From assembly GCF_017833295.1 (NCBI RefSeq), contig NZ_JAFIBW010000001.1, forward strand, positions 2,618,001-2,682,000: DNA of 64,000 nt, written 5' to 3'. The stretch is from Methylobacterium sp. PvR107 (GTDB lineage: Bacteria > Pseudomonadota > Alphaproteobacteria > Rhizobiales > Beijerinckiaceae). The notes below the pieces were generated by a model that had not been told where the DNA came from, did no database searches, and saw only the letters and a list, made by a program, of their open reading frames with translations. Numbering within the stretch: the first letter of the stretch is position 1; each line of letters begins with the position of its first letter. The translations under genes were made by a program, and so were the position numbers. This document shows positions 35,238-51,695 of the stretch, piece by piece.

Positions 35238-36236
35238 ATGAACGATCCCGGGTCAACGGTCCCGGCCGCGACCCGGCGGCTCGGCCCAGACGCGTCCGGC
35301 CTCGCCGAAGCCGCCGCGCTCCTGCGAGCCGGCGGCCTCGTGGCCTTCCCCACCGAGACCGTCTACGGGCTCGGGGCGGACGCCACAGAGGCCGGCGCGG
35401 TGACGCGGATCTTCGCCGCCAAGGACCGGCCGCGCTTCAACCCGCTGATCTCCCACCTGCCGGAGGCGGAAGCCGCCTTCGCGGAAGGTGTCTTCGACGC
35501 GCATGCACGCCGCCTCGCGGACGCGTTCTGGCCGGGTCCCCTGACCCTTGTGGTGCCGGCCCACCCAAGGACCCAAATCTGCGATCTCGCCCGGGCCGGC
35601 CTGCCGAGCGTCGCCCTGCGGGTCCCGGCCCATCCGCTGGCCCAGGCCCTGCTGGCCGGCGTCGGCCGCCCGGTCGCGGCACCCTCGGCCAACCGGTCCG
35701 GACGCGTCAGCCCGACCCGGGCGGACCACGTTTTCGCGGATCTCGCGGGCCGGATCGGCGCGGTGCTCGACGGCGGCGACACGCGCGTCGGCCTCGAATC
35801 GACCGTGGTGGCGTGTCTCGGGGGGACGCCGCGGCTGCTGCGGCCCGGCGGGATCACCCGCGCGGCGCTGCGCGACGTCCTCGGCCTAGACCCGGCCGTG
35901 CCCGAATCCGCGGATGCTGTCCGCCCGGCCGGCCCAGGCATGCTCGCCTCGCACTACGCTCCGCGGGCGCGTGTCCGCCTGAATGCGACGCAGATCGAGC
36001 CGGGCGAGGCAGTGCTGCTGTTCGGATCGGCACGCCCGGCGGGTCACGAGCGTGCGCACGCCGCGCTCAACCTCAGCCCGTCGGGTGATCTCGCCGAAGC
36101 GGCAGCGCGCCTGTTCGGCGCCATGCGCGATCTTGACGCGAGCGGCGCCGCCGCCATAGCGGTCGTGCCCATTCCCACCGAAGGATTGGGCGAGGCTATC
36201 GGCGACCGCCTCGCCCGGGCCGCGGCGCCGCGCTGA
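35238..36236 (+). CDS. tsaC: L-threonylcarbamoyladenylate synthase (Sua5/TsaC, long form)
   Basis: Makes threonylcarbamoyl-AMP from threonine, bicarbonate and ATP for the t6A37 modification of ANN-decoding tRNAs. The 332-residue protein has the YrdC core (GGLVAFPTETVYGLGADAT, IFAAKDRPRFNPLISHL, VAAPSANRSGRVSPTRADHV, TVVACLGGTPRLLRPGGIT) and the C-terminal Sua5 domain (GPGMLASHYAPRARVRL), so it is the long Sua5 type. An in-frame TTG at 35220 is a less likely start. It is divergent from the acyl-CoA dehydrogenase gene. Confidence 0.95.
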   Translation: MNDPGSTVPAATRRLGPDASGLAEAAALLRAGGLVAFPTETVYGLGADATEAGAVTRIFAAKDRPRFNPLISHLPEAEAAFAEGVFDAHARRLADAFWPGPLTLVVPAHPRTQICDLARAGLPSVALRVPAHPLAQALLAGVGRPVAAPSANRSGRVSPTRADHVFADLAGRIGAVLDGGDTRVGLESTVVACLGGTPRLLRPGGITRAALRDVLGLDPAVPESADAVRPAGPGMLASHYAPRARVRLNATQIEPGEAVLLFGSARPAGHERAHAALNLSPSGDLAEAAARLFGAMRDLDASGAAAIAVVPIPTEGLGEAIGDRLARAAAPR

Positions 36237-36335
36237 GAACAGAGATTTTTTCAGCGGCGACGGAACAGAGATCGCCGCCATCCGTTTATTGACCACGAAG
36301 GCCTTCTCAGCCCCCAAATGGCCTTTTCCCTTCCA

Positions 36336-36361
36336 GGCTCGGAGCAATCCGAGCCTTTTTT
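36336..36361 (+). terminator. intrinsic terminator between tsaC and wrbA
   Basis: GGCTCGGA (36336-36343) and TCCGAGCC (36348-36355) form an 8-bp stem with loop GCAA, followed by TTTTTT. The T-run is on the plus strand, so it ends tsaC transcription. A weaker AAGGCC/GGCCTT pair with TT lies just before it at about 36299-36327. Confidence 0.9.
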
Positions 36362-36370
36362 CTTGGGCTT

Positions 36371-36970
36371 CTATCGGGCCAGCTTGGCGGCGATCCCGGC
36401 GACGTGGCGGCCCTGGAAGCGGGCCCCTTCCAGCTCCACCGCGCTCGGCTGGCGAGAGCCGTCGCCGTCCGCGATCGTGCTGGCGCCGTAGGGCGTGTTG
36501 CCCTTGACCGCCTCGACGCCGGCCTGGCCCTGGAAGCTGTAGGGAAGACCGACCACCACCATGCCGTGGTGGAACAGCACCGTGTGGAAGCTCGTCAGGG
36601 TGGTCTCCTGGCCGCCGTGCTGCGAAGCGGTCGAGGTGAAGACCGAGCCGACCTTGCCGACCAGCGCGCCCTTCATCCACAGCCCGCCGGTCTGGTCGAT
36701 GAACTGCTTCATCTGCGCGGCCATGTTGCCGTAGCGGGTCGGCGTGCCGAAGATGATGGCGTCGTAATCGGCCAGTTCGGCCACGGTGGCGACCGGCGCG
36801 GCCTGATCGAGCTTGAAGTGATTCTGCCGGGCGACCTCCTCGGGCACCAGCTCGGCCACCCGCTTCACCACGACCTCGGCCCCGGCCTCACGCGCGCCCT
36901 CGGCGACGGCGTAGGCCATCTGCTCCACGTGCCCGTAGGTCGAGTAGTACAGCACCAAAACCTTGGCCAT
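36371..36970 (-). CDS. wrbA: NAD(P)H:quinone oxidoreductase WrbA
   Basis: FMN flavodoxin-like quinone reductase, 199 residues from the ATG at 36970. That start follows GGGAGA at 7-nt spacing and gives the family N-terminus [19 protein letters not shown]; the ATG at 36985 would add five residues. FMN-binding segments are [27 protein letters not shown] and [13 protein letters not shown]. It performs two-electron reduction of quinones and protects against redox cycling. A LysR-type gene is divergent, 138 nt away, and probably controls it. Confidence 0.95.
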   Translation of the reverse strand: MAKVLVLYYSTYGHVEQMAYAVAEGAREAGAEVVVKRVAELVPEEVARQNHFKLDQAAPVATVAELADYDAIIFGTPTRYGNMAAQMKQFIDQTGGLWMKGALVGKVGSVFTSTASQHGGQETTLTSFHTVLFHHGMVVVGLPYSFQGQAGVEAVKGNTPYGASTIADGDGSRQPSAVELEGARFQGRHVAGIAAKLAR

Positions 36971-37000
36971 GCGGTGGTCTCCCATCCTGTGTCTCGAACG

Positions 37001-37016
37001 GCACGGCGAATCGTGC
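37001..37016. promoter_or_regulatory. candidate LysR-type operator between wrbA and the LysR gene
   Basis: GCACG (37001-37005) and CGTGC (37012-37016) form an inverted repeat with a 6-nt spacer, 31 nt upstream of wrbA and 93 nt upstream of the LysR gene. A divergent LysR gene with dyad symmetry in the shared region is the usual layout. The site is short, so this is a suggestion only. Confidence 0.35.
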
Positions 37017-37108
37017 GCCGGCGCGGTGCCCCTCCATGGCGCGTTTCACGCTTTGCAAATATGCCCTACGGCGCAAGGATGGTCTTGCATCAACGCAAGG
37101 GTTCGAGG

Positions 37109-37981
37109 GTGTCGCTGGATTGGGACGAATTCCGGTTTGTGAAGTCCGTGGCGGATCACGGCGGCCTGACGGCGGCCGCCGCGCAGCTCGGGATCAACCA
37201 CTCGACGGCGTTCCGGCGGCTCGCGGCCGTGGAAGCGAAGCTCGACGCGCGGCTGTTCGAGCGCCTCCGCACCGGCTACGTGCCGACGTCCGCGGGTCAG
37301 GCGATGATCGCGGCTGCGGCCCGGATCGAGACCGACGTCACGCAATTCGCCCGCGCGGTGGCGGGCCGAGGCGAGACGCCCTCGGGAGAGCTGCGCGTGA
37401 CCGCGCCCGCCGGCTTCGCGGCCGACCTGCTCATGCCGGTCCTGGCCGATTTCAGCGCACGCTACCCGGAGATCCGGATCGACCTGCTCCTCACCGAGGA
37501 GGCGCTCAACCTGTCGCGCCGGGATGCCGATGTCGCGATCCGGGTGAGCCGGGGGCCCAGCGAGACCCTGGTCGGGCGCCGCCTGGCCGCCACGGCCTGG
37601 GGTCTCTACGGCCGGGTCGATCGGAAATACGGCGACCTGTCCCGGGAGGCCTGGGTCTGTCCGGGTCCCGGGGTGGCGAACGGCTCGTTCATGCGGTTCG
37701 TCGCGGCCCGTGCTCCGGCCGACCGAATCCGGCTGCAAATCAACACGGTGACAGGTCTCGACGCGGCGGTCTCGGCTGGCCTCGGGATCGGTCCCCTGCC
37801 CTGCTTCGCGGCCGACGCCAATCCGGCCTTGCGCCGCCTGTCCGGACCCCACCCGGAACTCGGGGCCGATCTCTGGGTTCTGACGCATCCCGACCTGCGC
37901 CATGCGGCGCGGGTCCGGGTCTTCATGGAGCATTTCGCCGAAGCGATGCTTCCCTTGCGGGCGCGGTTCGAGGGCCGGTAA
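37109..37981 (+). CDS. LysR-family transcriptional regulator
   Basis: A 290-residue LysR regulator starting with GTG at 37109, where AAGGG is 7 nt upstream and the family N-terminus begins (LDWDEFRFVKSVADHGGLTAAAAQLGINHSTAFRRLAAVE). The winged helix-turn-helix covers residues 1-62, then a linker helix and a substrate-binding domain with GELRVTAPAGFAADLLMPVL and DVAIRVSRGPSETLVGRRL. It faces wrbA across a 138-nt region, so it may control wrbA and itself. The inducer is unknown; the longer frame to the left overlaps wrbA and is a shadow. Confidence 0.92.
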   Translation: MSLDWDEFRFVKSVADHGGLTAAAAQLGINHSTAFRRLAAVEAKLDARLFERLRTGYVPTSAGQAMIAAAARIETDVTQFARAVAGRGETPSGELRVTAPAGFAADLLMPVLADFSARYPEIRIDLLLTEEALNLSRRDADVAIRVSRGPSETLVGRRLAATAWGLYGRVDRKYGDLSREAWVCPGPGVANGSFMRFVAARAPADRIRLQINTVTGLDAAVSAGLGIGPLPCFAADANPALRRLSGPHPELGADLWVLTHPDLRHAARVRVFMEHFAEAMLPLRARFEGR

Positions 37982-37987
37982 GCCCGC

Positions 37988-38461
37988 TTAGCGGATCTCG
38001 ACGACCTCGACCTCGTGGCCGTTCACCTCGACCACGTCGCCGACCGTCTTGCCGGTGATCGCCTGGGCGAGCGGCGCCACATAGGAGATCGATCCCTTAT
38101 GCGGGTCGGCCTCATCCTCGCCGACAATGCGGAACGTCTGGCGGCTCTCCTTGCCGGCATCGTCCTCGCGCAAGATTGTGACGGTCGCGCCGAAATGGAC
38201 GGTGTCGCCGCCCTTCGGCTCGACGAGTTGCGCGGTGTTCTTGCGCGCTGCCCAGTAGCGCAGATCACGCCCGATCCGGGAATCCTCGGCCTTGTCGGCG
38301 GGGTCCAGGGAGGCGACCTCCTTCTCCAGGCGCGCGACTTCGGCCTCGATCTGCGCGAGGCCTTCCGGGGTGACGAAGTTGGTATGGGGCGAGATCGGCC
38401 GATCCGGCAGATTCTCGAATGCTTCCCCGCCCTCGGGCTCTTTGACGAATGCAACGCTCAT
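37988..38461 (-). CDS. GreA/GreB-family transcription elongation factor
   Basis: A 157-residue Gre-family protein. After a 30-residue N-terminal tail (SVAFVKEPEGGEAFENLPDRP), the coiled coil FVTPEGLAQIEAEVARLEKEV carries the acidic tip region, with DPADKAEDSRIGRDLRYWAARK, and the C-terminal FKBP-like domain has VHFGATVTIL, IVGEDEADPHKGSISYVAPLAQAI and GDVVEVNGHEVEVVEI. It should rescue stalled RNA polymerase by stimulating RNA cleavage. The N-terminal tail differs from canonical GreA, so it is a GreB-like or side-branch member. Confidence 0.88.
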   Translation of the reverse strand: MSVAFVKEPEGGEAFENLPDRPISPHTNFVTPEGLAQIEAEVARLEKEVASLDPADKAEDSRIGRDLRYWAARKNTAQLVEPKGGDTVHFGATVTILREDDAGKESRQTFRIVGEDEADPHKGSISYVAPLAQAITGKTVGDVVEVNGHEVEVVEIR

Positions 38462-38668
38462 AAAAAATGAAACCCTTCAGGAACGGCGAAGGTTCCGCCT
38501 GGGCTGCGAAACCTGTCGCCTCACACCTGTCGACGGCTCCGGCCCTGGATCCCGGGGCGAGGGAGAAGACAGTGTTCCCGGCCGGCGGGCACAGAGCGGC
38601 GTCTCGCCTGGCGTGGTCGGCGACCGGCACCGTACGATACCCGGAAGGGGCCGTGAGGCCCGCATCCT

Positions 38669-39655
38669 CTACGCCACCTCGACCACGACCCGCCCCCGGA
38701 CCTTGCCGGCCAGGATCTCAGCGCCGAGCGGGCCGACCTCCTCCAGCCGAACCTTGCTGGTCATGGTGGCGAGCTTGCCGAGGTCGAGCTCCCGGGCGAG
38801 CCGCGCCCAGGCTTCGCGGCGCTTCGGCTGCGGGGTCGTGACGCTGTTGATGCCGAGCAGCGAGACGCCGCGCAGGATGAACGGCGCCACGGAGGTGGGG
38901 AGGTCCATGCCCTGCGCCAGCCCGCAGGCGGCGACCGCACCGTCGGCCTTGGTCATGGCGAGCACGTTGGCGAGCGTCGTGGAGCCGACCGCGTCGATCC
39001 CCGCCGCCCAGCGCTCCTTGCCGAGCGGCTTGCCGGGCTTCGACAGCTCAGCCCGGTCGAGGATCTCGGCGGCCCCGAGCCCTTTCAGGTAACCGGATTC
39101 GCCATCCCGGCCCGTGGAGGCGATCACGTGCCAGCCGGCCCGGGCGAGCAGCGCCACCGCCACCGAGCCGACGCCGCCCGAGGCGCCGGTGACGATCACC
39201 GGGCCGTGCTCCGGCCTCACGCCGTGGGCGTCGAGCGCCATGCAGCACAGCATCGCGGTGTAGCCGGCGGTGCCGACCGCCATGGCCTGCTCCGGCGTCA
39301 AGCCCTGCGGCAGCGGCACCAGCCAGTCGCCCTTGACCCGGGCGCGCTGCGCGTAGGCGCCGAGATGGGTCTCGCCGACGCCCCAACCGGTGAGCACGAC
39401 GGCGTCGCCCGGCTTGTATGCGGGGTGATCCGAGGTCTCGACGATCCCCGAGAAGTCGATGCCGGGGATCATCGGGAAGCGGCGCACCACCGGCGACGTG
39501 CCGGTGAGCGCGAGGCCATCCTTGTAGTTCAGGGTGGAGTGCGTCACCCGCACGGTGACGTCGCCGTCCATCAGGTCGGCATCATCGAAATCCCGGAAGG
39601 CGAGGCTCTGGCCGCCCTCGTTCTTCTCGACCACCCAAGCCTTGAACGTCCCCAT
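38669..39655 (-). CDS. acuI: acrylyl-CoA reductase AcuI-type MDR oxidoreductase
   Basis: Zinc-free medium-chain reductase of the AcuI/YhdH family, 328 residues, from the ATG at 39655, which follows GGGAGGTG. Segments FKAWVVEKNEGGQ, YKDGLALTGTSPVVRRFPMIPGIDFSG, AMAVGTAGYTAMLCC, the NADPH-binding VTGASGGVGSVAVALL and GRDGESGYLKGLGAAEIL match the family. AcuI reduces toxic acryloyl-CoA to propionyl-CoA with NADPH, for example during 3-hydroxypropionate or DMSP metabolism. It stands alone on the minus strand. Confidence 0.9.
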   Translation of the reverse strand: MGTFKAWVVEKNEGGQSLAFRDFDDADLMDGDVTVRVTHSTLNYKDGLALTGTSPVVRRFPMIPGIDFSGIVETSDHPAYKPGDAVVLTGWGVGETHLGAYAQRARVKGDWLVPLPQGLTPEQAMAVGTAGYTAMLCCMALDAHGVRPEHGPVIVTGASGGVGSVAVALLARAGWHVIASTGRDGESGYLKGLGAAEILDRAELSKPGKPLGKERWAAGIDAVGSTTLANVLAMTKADGAVAACGLAQGMDLPTSVAPFILRGVSLLGINSVTTPQPKRREAWARLARELDLGKLATMTSKVRLEEVGPLGAEILAGKVRGRVVVEVA

Positions 39656-39742
39656 CGTCACCTCCCGTGTTGCGCGGTGAGGTGTAGCCGGGCGGCCCGG
39701 AATCAAGGCGGCCCGGACACGTCGCCCGGGCCGCGCCGCCGA

Positions 39743-40336
39743 TCAGTAGCCTTCGTAGCGGCTGCCGTAGGAGAAGCCGAGGCCGACGCCGATATCCGAC
39801 GAGCTCGCTCCGGTGATGCCGACCGCATCCGGGATCGAGCCGACCAGCGGACCGCCCGCATAGGCGGCCGGGGCGTAACCGCCGCCGTAGCCGCCGCCGG
39901 CCGGCACCCAGCCGGCGCGGGCCGGCGCCACCAGGACGCGGCGGCTCACGCTGGCGTATTCCGGCGGGATCGTCTCGGGGATCGACTGGGCCGGACGCAC
40001 CAGCACGGTCCGGGTGCGCACCGCGAAGCGCGGCGGCGTGTTCACCCAGCAGCCTATGAGTTCACCGCCGGGACCGCGGCTGGTCTGCCAGAAGCGTCCG
40101 CCGGGCGAGACCATGACGCGCTCGGACACGGTGTCATAGACCGGCGGCGTGGTCCGGTAGACCGTGCGCGGCGGACGCACCAGCACGTTCTCCTGCACGG
40201 TGTCGTAGACCGGCGGCGTGACCACGTGGCGGTAGCATTCGGAACTGTAGCAGCCGCCGGCCTGGGCGGGGGCGGCGAGCAGCAGTCCGCCGAGAGCGGC
40301 GGCAAGAAGAGTGATGCGAGCGACCGGCGCGGTCAT
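39743..40336 (-). CDS. exported protein with four PPxY-V-V-LV-P repeats
   Basis: A 197-residue exported protein of unknown function. A signal peptide (ARITLLAAALGGLLLAAPAQA) is followed by GGCYSSECYRHV and four copies of a 15-16 residue unit: PPVYDTVQENVLVRPP, PPVYDTVSERVMVSPG, PPRFAVRTRTVLVRPA and PPEYASVSRRVLVAPA. The C-terminus is Gly/Tyr/Ala-rich with a final GYGGGYAPAAYAGG stretch and SRYEGY. Similar YDTVxxxVLV units occur in peptidoglycan-associated or OmpA-linked secreted proteins, so a cell-envelope location is likely. No enzyme motif is visible. Confidence 0.75.
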   Translation of the reverse strand: MTAPVARITLLAAALGGLLLAAPAQAGGCYSSECYRHVVTPPVYDTVQENVLVRPPRTVYRTTPPVYDTVSERVMVSPGGRFWQTSRGPGGELIGCWVNTPPRFAVRTRTVLVRPAQSIPETIPPEYASVSRRVLVAPARAGWVPAGGGYGGGYAPAAYAGGPLVGSIPDAVGITGASSSDIGVGLGFSYGSRYEGY

Positions 40337-40553
40337 GGAAGTCCTCTGGTACGCGATACTGGCGAGAAGCGACGCGGAAGCGACGCTCGTCTCGACGTAC
40401 TAGAGGCCAGACTCGTTGCCTTGCGCGCAAGCATTATCCGAATCGAGGGTAAAATTAACCCTTGGGTTCGACTGCTTAGGCGTCGCCTACTTAGGTAGGA
40501 TTCTTTCGATTAAGGATAGTGTCTTTTATGAAGTTCGGAGCCGGACAGGCTCA

Positions 40554-41741
40554 TCAAGTCTGACCGGCCCGGAGCTGGTAGAAGATGTGACGGCCGATCA
40601 CGTCCATCTTGCGCAGGCGGCGCGCCCAGCCGGGCCGGACGTAGTCGGCATGGTAGTGCGTCGCGGCGCCGACCTCGGCGAGGTAGGTCCGGCCCTCGAT
40701 CACCGAGCGGGCGATGCGGGTGGCCGACTCCCAGGCCCCGGCATCGGTGATGCGCAGGGACTTGCCCTCGCAGGCGAAGGAGAACTGGCAGCCCATGTAG
40801 TGGTGCCGGTTCTGATAGACGACGCCGCAGACGCTCGCCGGGTAGAGCCCGCTCTTCACGCGGTTCAGCACCACCTGGGCGACGGCGGCCTGTCCCGCCT
40901 CCGGCTCGCTCCGGGCCTCGAAATAGACGGCCTCCGACAGGCAGCGCTGCTCCTTGTCGAGGGAATCCGGGTCGATCAGGTCGGCGTAGCGGCGCCGCGC
41001 ATCCTCCGGGACCGGCTGGGCGCTGTCGGGACGCTCGGTGCGGATTGCGAAATCGGGCAGGGCCAGGCTCGCCGCGGCGACTTCGACGGGGATCGCGTCC
41101 GCCGGCGCCGGCGTGGTCGACGACAGGGCGACCGCGCGGGGCACCGGCGGGGTCGAGCCGTCGAAGCGCTCGGGATCGCCGTCCTCGGTCAGGTCAGCCG
41201 AGCCCTCGCCCGTGGACGCGGCGCTGCCGGCGCCCGTGGTCAGGCCGAGATCCGGCACGGGCACGAAGGTGGCTTCCGGCTCGGATTCCGGGTCCCAGAC
41301 CGCGGGCCCTTGCGTCATCACCCCGCTGACGCTGCCGGTCACGTCGCCGAACACCAGGGCGGCGCCCGTCTCCCGCAGTCCGGCAGCCCGGCGGGCGAAG
41401 CTCTCGGCCGGCGGCCGGGCCGGATTGCCCTTGCCCCCCCGCTGCACCACCGGGAAGACATGCGCGCCGGTCTTGAACACGGCCTGGGGCGGCTCGTCCC
41501 CCAGGCGCCGCAGGGCGGAGCCGATCAGGACTGTGCCGGGCGGCAGTGGCGGGACGGTGCCGGCGTCGATCACGCCGAGCCGGCTCGATCCGATGGCGTT
41601 CTCCGTGCCGGCATCGGCTGTGAACGACACCAGGAGGCCGAGACCGACCATCCAGGGCGTCATCGCCGCCGAGAGCCAGCGCAGGCTCGATTCCCGTCGT
41701 CCCCGTCTCGTGCCCACGACGCCAGACCCGCACTCACGCAC
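40554..41741 (-). CDS. cell wall hydrolase (SleB / hydrolase_2 domain)
   Basis: A 395-residue envelope protein. A hydrophobic N-terminal segment (MTPWMVGLGLLVSFTADA, near residue 27) acts as signal or anchor. The middle 220 residues are Pro/Thr/Ala-rich and weakly conserved. The C-terminal 130 residues hold a SleB-type domain: CLSEAVYFEARSEPEAGQ with the catalytic Glu, QVVLNRV, PASVCGVVYQ, and ATHYHADYVRPGWARRL. This domain cleaves peptidoglycan as a lytic transglycosylase or amidase in spores, and is common as a wall remodeller in alphaproteobacteria. Confidence 0.88.
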   Translation of the reverse strand: MRECGSGVVGTRRGRRESSLRWLSAAMTPWMVGLGLLVSFTADAGTENAIGSSRLGVIDAGTVPPLPPGTVLIGSALRRLGDEPPQAVFKTGAHVFPVVQRGGKGNPARPPAESFARRAAGLRETGAALVFGDVTGSVSGVMTQGPAVWDPESEPEATFVPVPDLGLTTGAGSAASTGEGSADLTEDGDPERFDGSTPPVPRAVALSSTTPAPADAIPVEVAAASLALPDFAIRTERPDSAQPVPEDARRRYADLIDPDSLDKEQRCLSEAVYFEARSEPEAGQAAVAQVVLNRVKSGLYPASVCGVVYQNRHHYMGCQFSFACEGKSLRITDAGAWESATRIARSVIEGRTYLAEVGAATHYHADYVRPGWARRLRKMDVIGRHIFYQLRAGQT

Positions 41742-41884
41742 CCGAACCGGCCCGATCCTCCCCGTTTCCAGGGTGTTTCTGGGGCCGCATGGGATTTATC
41801 GCCCGGTATGGTTGAGGGCGGGTTAAGTCCGCCGCGGGCGCGGTGTCCCGGGAGGGGCGGTGGATGTCCCTCGGGTCTCGTCAC

Positions 41885-41928
41885 CGTCATTCCGGGGTCG
41901 CGGAGCGGAGCCCCGCAAAGACGGCGCG
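41885..41928. repeat. dispersed CGTCATYCCGGGG-type repeat, copy 1
   Basis: CGTCATTCCGGGGTCGCGG followed by AGCGGAGCCCCGC, with a CGGGG/CCCCG stem. Closely related sequence occurs at 63921-63969 and a hairpin form at 56099-56138. The unit sits between the hydrolase start and the rpoC terminator. Confidence 0.65.
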
Positions 41929-41934
41929 TTCCCG

Positions 41935-41964
41935 CAACGAAAAAGGGCGGCCCGAAGGCCGCCC
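41935..41964 (-). terminator. intrinsic terminator of the rplJL-rpoBC operon
   Basis: On the minus strand GGGCGGCC-TTCG-GGCCGCCC (41964-41945) is followed by TTTTTCGTTG. The 8-bp GC stem with a TTCG tetraloop and five T residues is a strong rho-independent terminator 27 nt after the rpoC stop. It shows that the str operon (rpsL, rpsG, fusA) does not directly follow rpoC here. Confidence 0.95.
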
Positions 41965-41991
41965 TCTCGCATCGCCAATCTGCCTACCGCC

Positions 41992-46200
<4,209 letters not shown>

Positions 46201-46330
46201 GATCCGCTCCCTGTTGACGCCGGCAGCCCCGCGCCGGGCCACCGCGTCCTGAAAAAGGTCCGGGGCCGCACCCCGCACGGGCGCTGCTCACCGTCGTCAA
46301 ACCCGGAAGGCCCCTCCCCTTCCCGCTCGA

Positions 46331-46358
46331 CCGTGGCGGCGGCACTCCGCCGCCACGG
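46331..46358 (-). promoter_or_regulatory. 12-bp intercistronic hairpin between rpoB and rpoC
   Basis: CCGTGGCGGCGG (46331-46342) and CCGCCGCCACGG (46347-46358) form a perfect 12-bp stem with a CACT loop (AGTG on the transcript), 20 nt after the rpoB stop. No T-run follows on the minus strand, so it is not a simple terminator. It could be a ribonuclease site, an mRNA-stability element or a pause site in the 178-nt rpoB-rpoC gap. Confidence 0.6.
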
Positions 46359-46378
46359 GAGGTGTTCTGCGACTGGCT

Positions 46379-50503
<4,125 letters not shown>

Positions 50504-50657
50504 GTGACCTCGCTCCTACCCGCGTACCTCTCGCCCGGGGAAGCGTTCCCGAAAGGGACCTCCCGCACCGGGCCGTGACGCGCGCCCCGCCGGGCCGCGC
50601 CACCGAACCGAATTCCTCGCCGGCCCCCTCTCGGGGCCATCCGCCGAAGCGGCCTAA

Positions 50658-50684
50658 AGCCCGCGGGCGTAACACCCGCGGGCT
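50658..50684 (-). promoter_or_regulatory. attenuator-like hairpin between rplL and rpoB
   Basis: AGCCCGCGGG (50658-50667) and CCCGCGGGCT (50675-50684) form a perfect 10-bp stem with a 7-nt loop. On the transcribed minus strand it is followed by TTAGG, a very short T-run, so only partial termination is expected. In E. coli a partial terminator between rplL and rpoB lowers polymerase synthesis relative to ribosomal protein synthesis; this hairpin occupies the same place. Confidence 0.65.
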
Positions 50685-50749
50685 CCGGTCACGACAGGCC
50701 CGAGACGGACCTCCGTGGGGTGATGGGCCGGAACCGGCCCATCGTCGAC

Positions 50750-51127
50750 TTACTTGAGCTCGACCTTGGCGCCGGCCTTCTCGAGCTGGGCCTTGAGCTT
50801 CTCGGCCTCGTCCTTGGCAACGCCTTCCTTGACCGGCTTCGGCGCGCCCTCGACCAGGTCCTTGGCCTCCTTAAGGCCGAGGCCGGTGATCGCGCGGACC
50901 TCCTTGATGACCTCGATCTTCTTGTCGCCGGCGGCGGCGAGGACGACCGTGAACTCGGTCTGCTCCTCGACGGCGGCAGCGCCACCACCGGCAGCCGGGC
51001 CAGCGGCCACGGCGACGGCAGCGGCGGCCGAGACGCCCCACTTCTCTTCGAGCATCTTGGCGAGGTCGGCGGCCTCGAGAACGGTCAGCGAGGACAGGTC
51101 GTCGACGAGCTTGGCAAGATCAGCCAT
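50750..51127 (-). CDS. rplL: 50S ribosomal protein L7/L12
   Basis: Stalk protein L7/L12, 125 residues from the ATG at 51127 (GAGGA 7 nt upstream; the TTG at 51133 is discarded). N-terminal [12 protein letters not shown] domain [28 protein letters not shown], an Ala/Gly-rich hinge, and the C-terminal factor-binding domain [20 protein letters not shown] with [15 protein letters not shown]. Multiple copies bind L10 and recruit translational GTPases. It lies 49 nt after rplJ. Confidence 0.98.
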   Translation of the reverse strand: MADLAKLVDDLSSLTVLEAADLAKMLEEKWGVSAAAAVAVAAGPAAGGGAAAVEEQTEFTVVLAAAGDKKIEVIKEVRAITGLGLKEAKDLVEGAPKPVKEGVAKDEAEKLKAQLEKAGAKVELK

Positions 51128-51176
51128 TTTCAATTCCTCTTAGATATCGGTTCGAACAGGTGATTTTTGAAGGGCC

Positions 51177-51695
51177 TCAGGCGGCCTCGTCCTTGGTGGC
51201 ATAGGCCCCGAACACGCGGGCGAGCTTGGCCGCCGGCGCATTGACGACCTGAGCGATCTTGGTCGCGGGCGCCTGCACGAGGCCCACGATCTTGGCGCGC
51301 AGTTCGTCGAGGGACGGGAGCGAGGCGAGGGCCTTCACGCCGTCCGGGTTCAGGGCCGTTGTCCCCATCGCGCCGCCGAGGATCACGAGCTTGTCGTTGA
51401 CCTTGGCGAAATCGACCGCGACCTTCGCGGCAGCGACCGGATCGCCCGAATAGGCGAGCAGGGTCGGGCCCTTCAGGAGCGGCTTGATGGAGGCGACGTC
51501 CGTGCCATCGAGTGCGATGCCGGCGAGGCTGTTCTTGGCGACCTTCACGGTGGCGCCGGCCTGCTTCATCTGCGAACGCAGCTTCTGCATGTCGGCGACC
51601 GTGAGGCCCTTGTAGTGGGCCACGACGACGACGGCGCTCTGATTGAACACGCCGTTGAGCGTCGAGACGAGATCAGCTTTAGCTGTCCGGTCCAC
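51177..51695 (-). CDS. rplJ: 50S ribosomal protein L10
   Basis: Stalk base protein L10, 172 residues from the GTG at 51695, which follows GGAGAGAG and gives the family N-terminus [17 protein letters not shown]. The RNA-binding segment [24 protein letters not shown] and the [19 protein letters not shown] region leading to the L7/L12-binding C-terminal helix are clear. The open frame from 51746 adds 17 residues without conservation. It is the first gene of the operon; L10 usually represses its own mRNA through the leader. Confidence 0.97.
   Translation of the reverse strand: MDRTAKADLVSTLNGVFNQSAVVVVAHYKGLTVADMQKLRSQMKQAGATVKVAKNSLAGIALDGTDVASIKPLLKGPTLLAYSGDPVAAAKVAVDFAKVNDKLVILGGAMGTTALNPDGVKALASLPSLDELRAKIVGLVQAPATKIAQVVNAPAAKLARVFGAYATKDEAA

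Noticed and set aside
36299..36327. AAGGCC/GGCCTT pair as a terminator
   Set aside because: The loop is 16 nt and the T-run is short; the stem at 36336-36361 is the better terminator.
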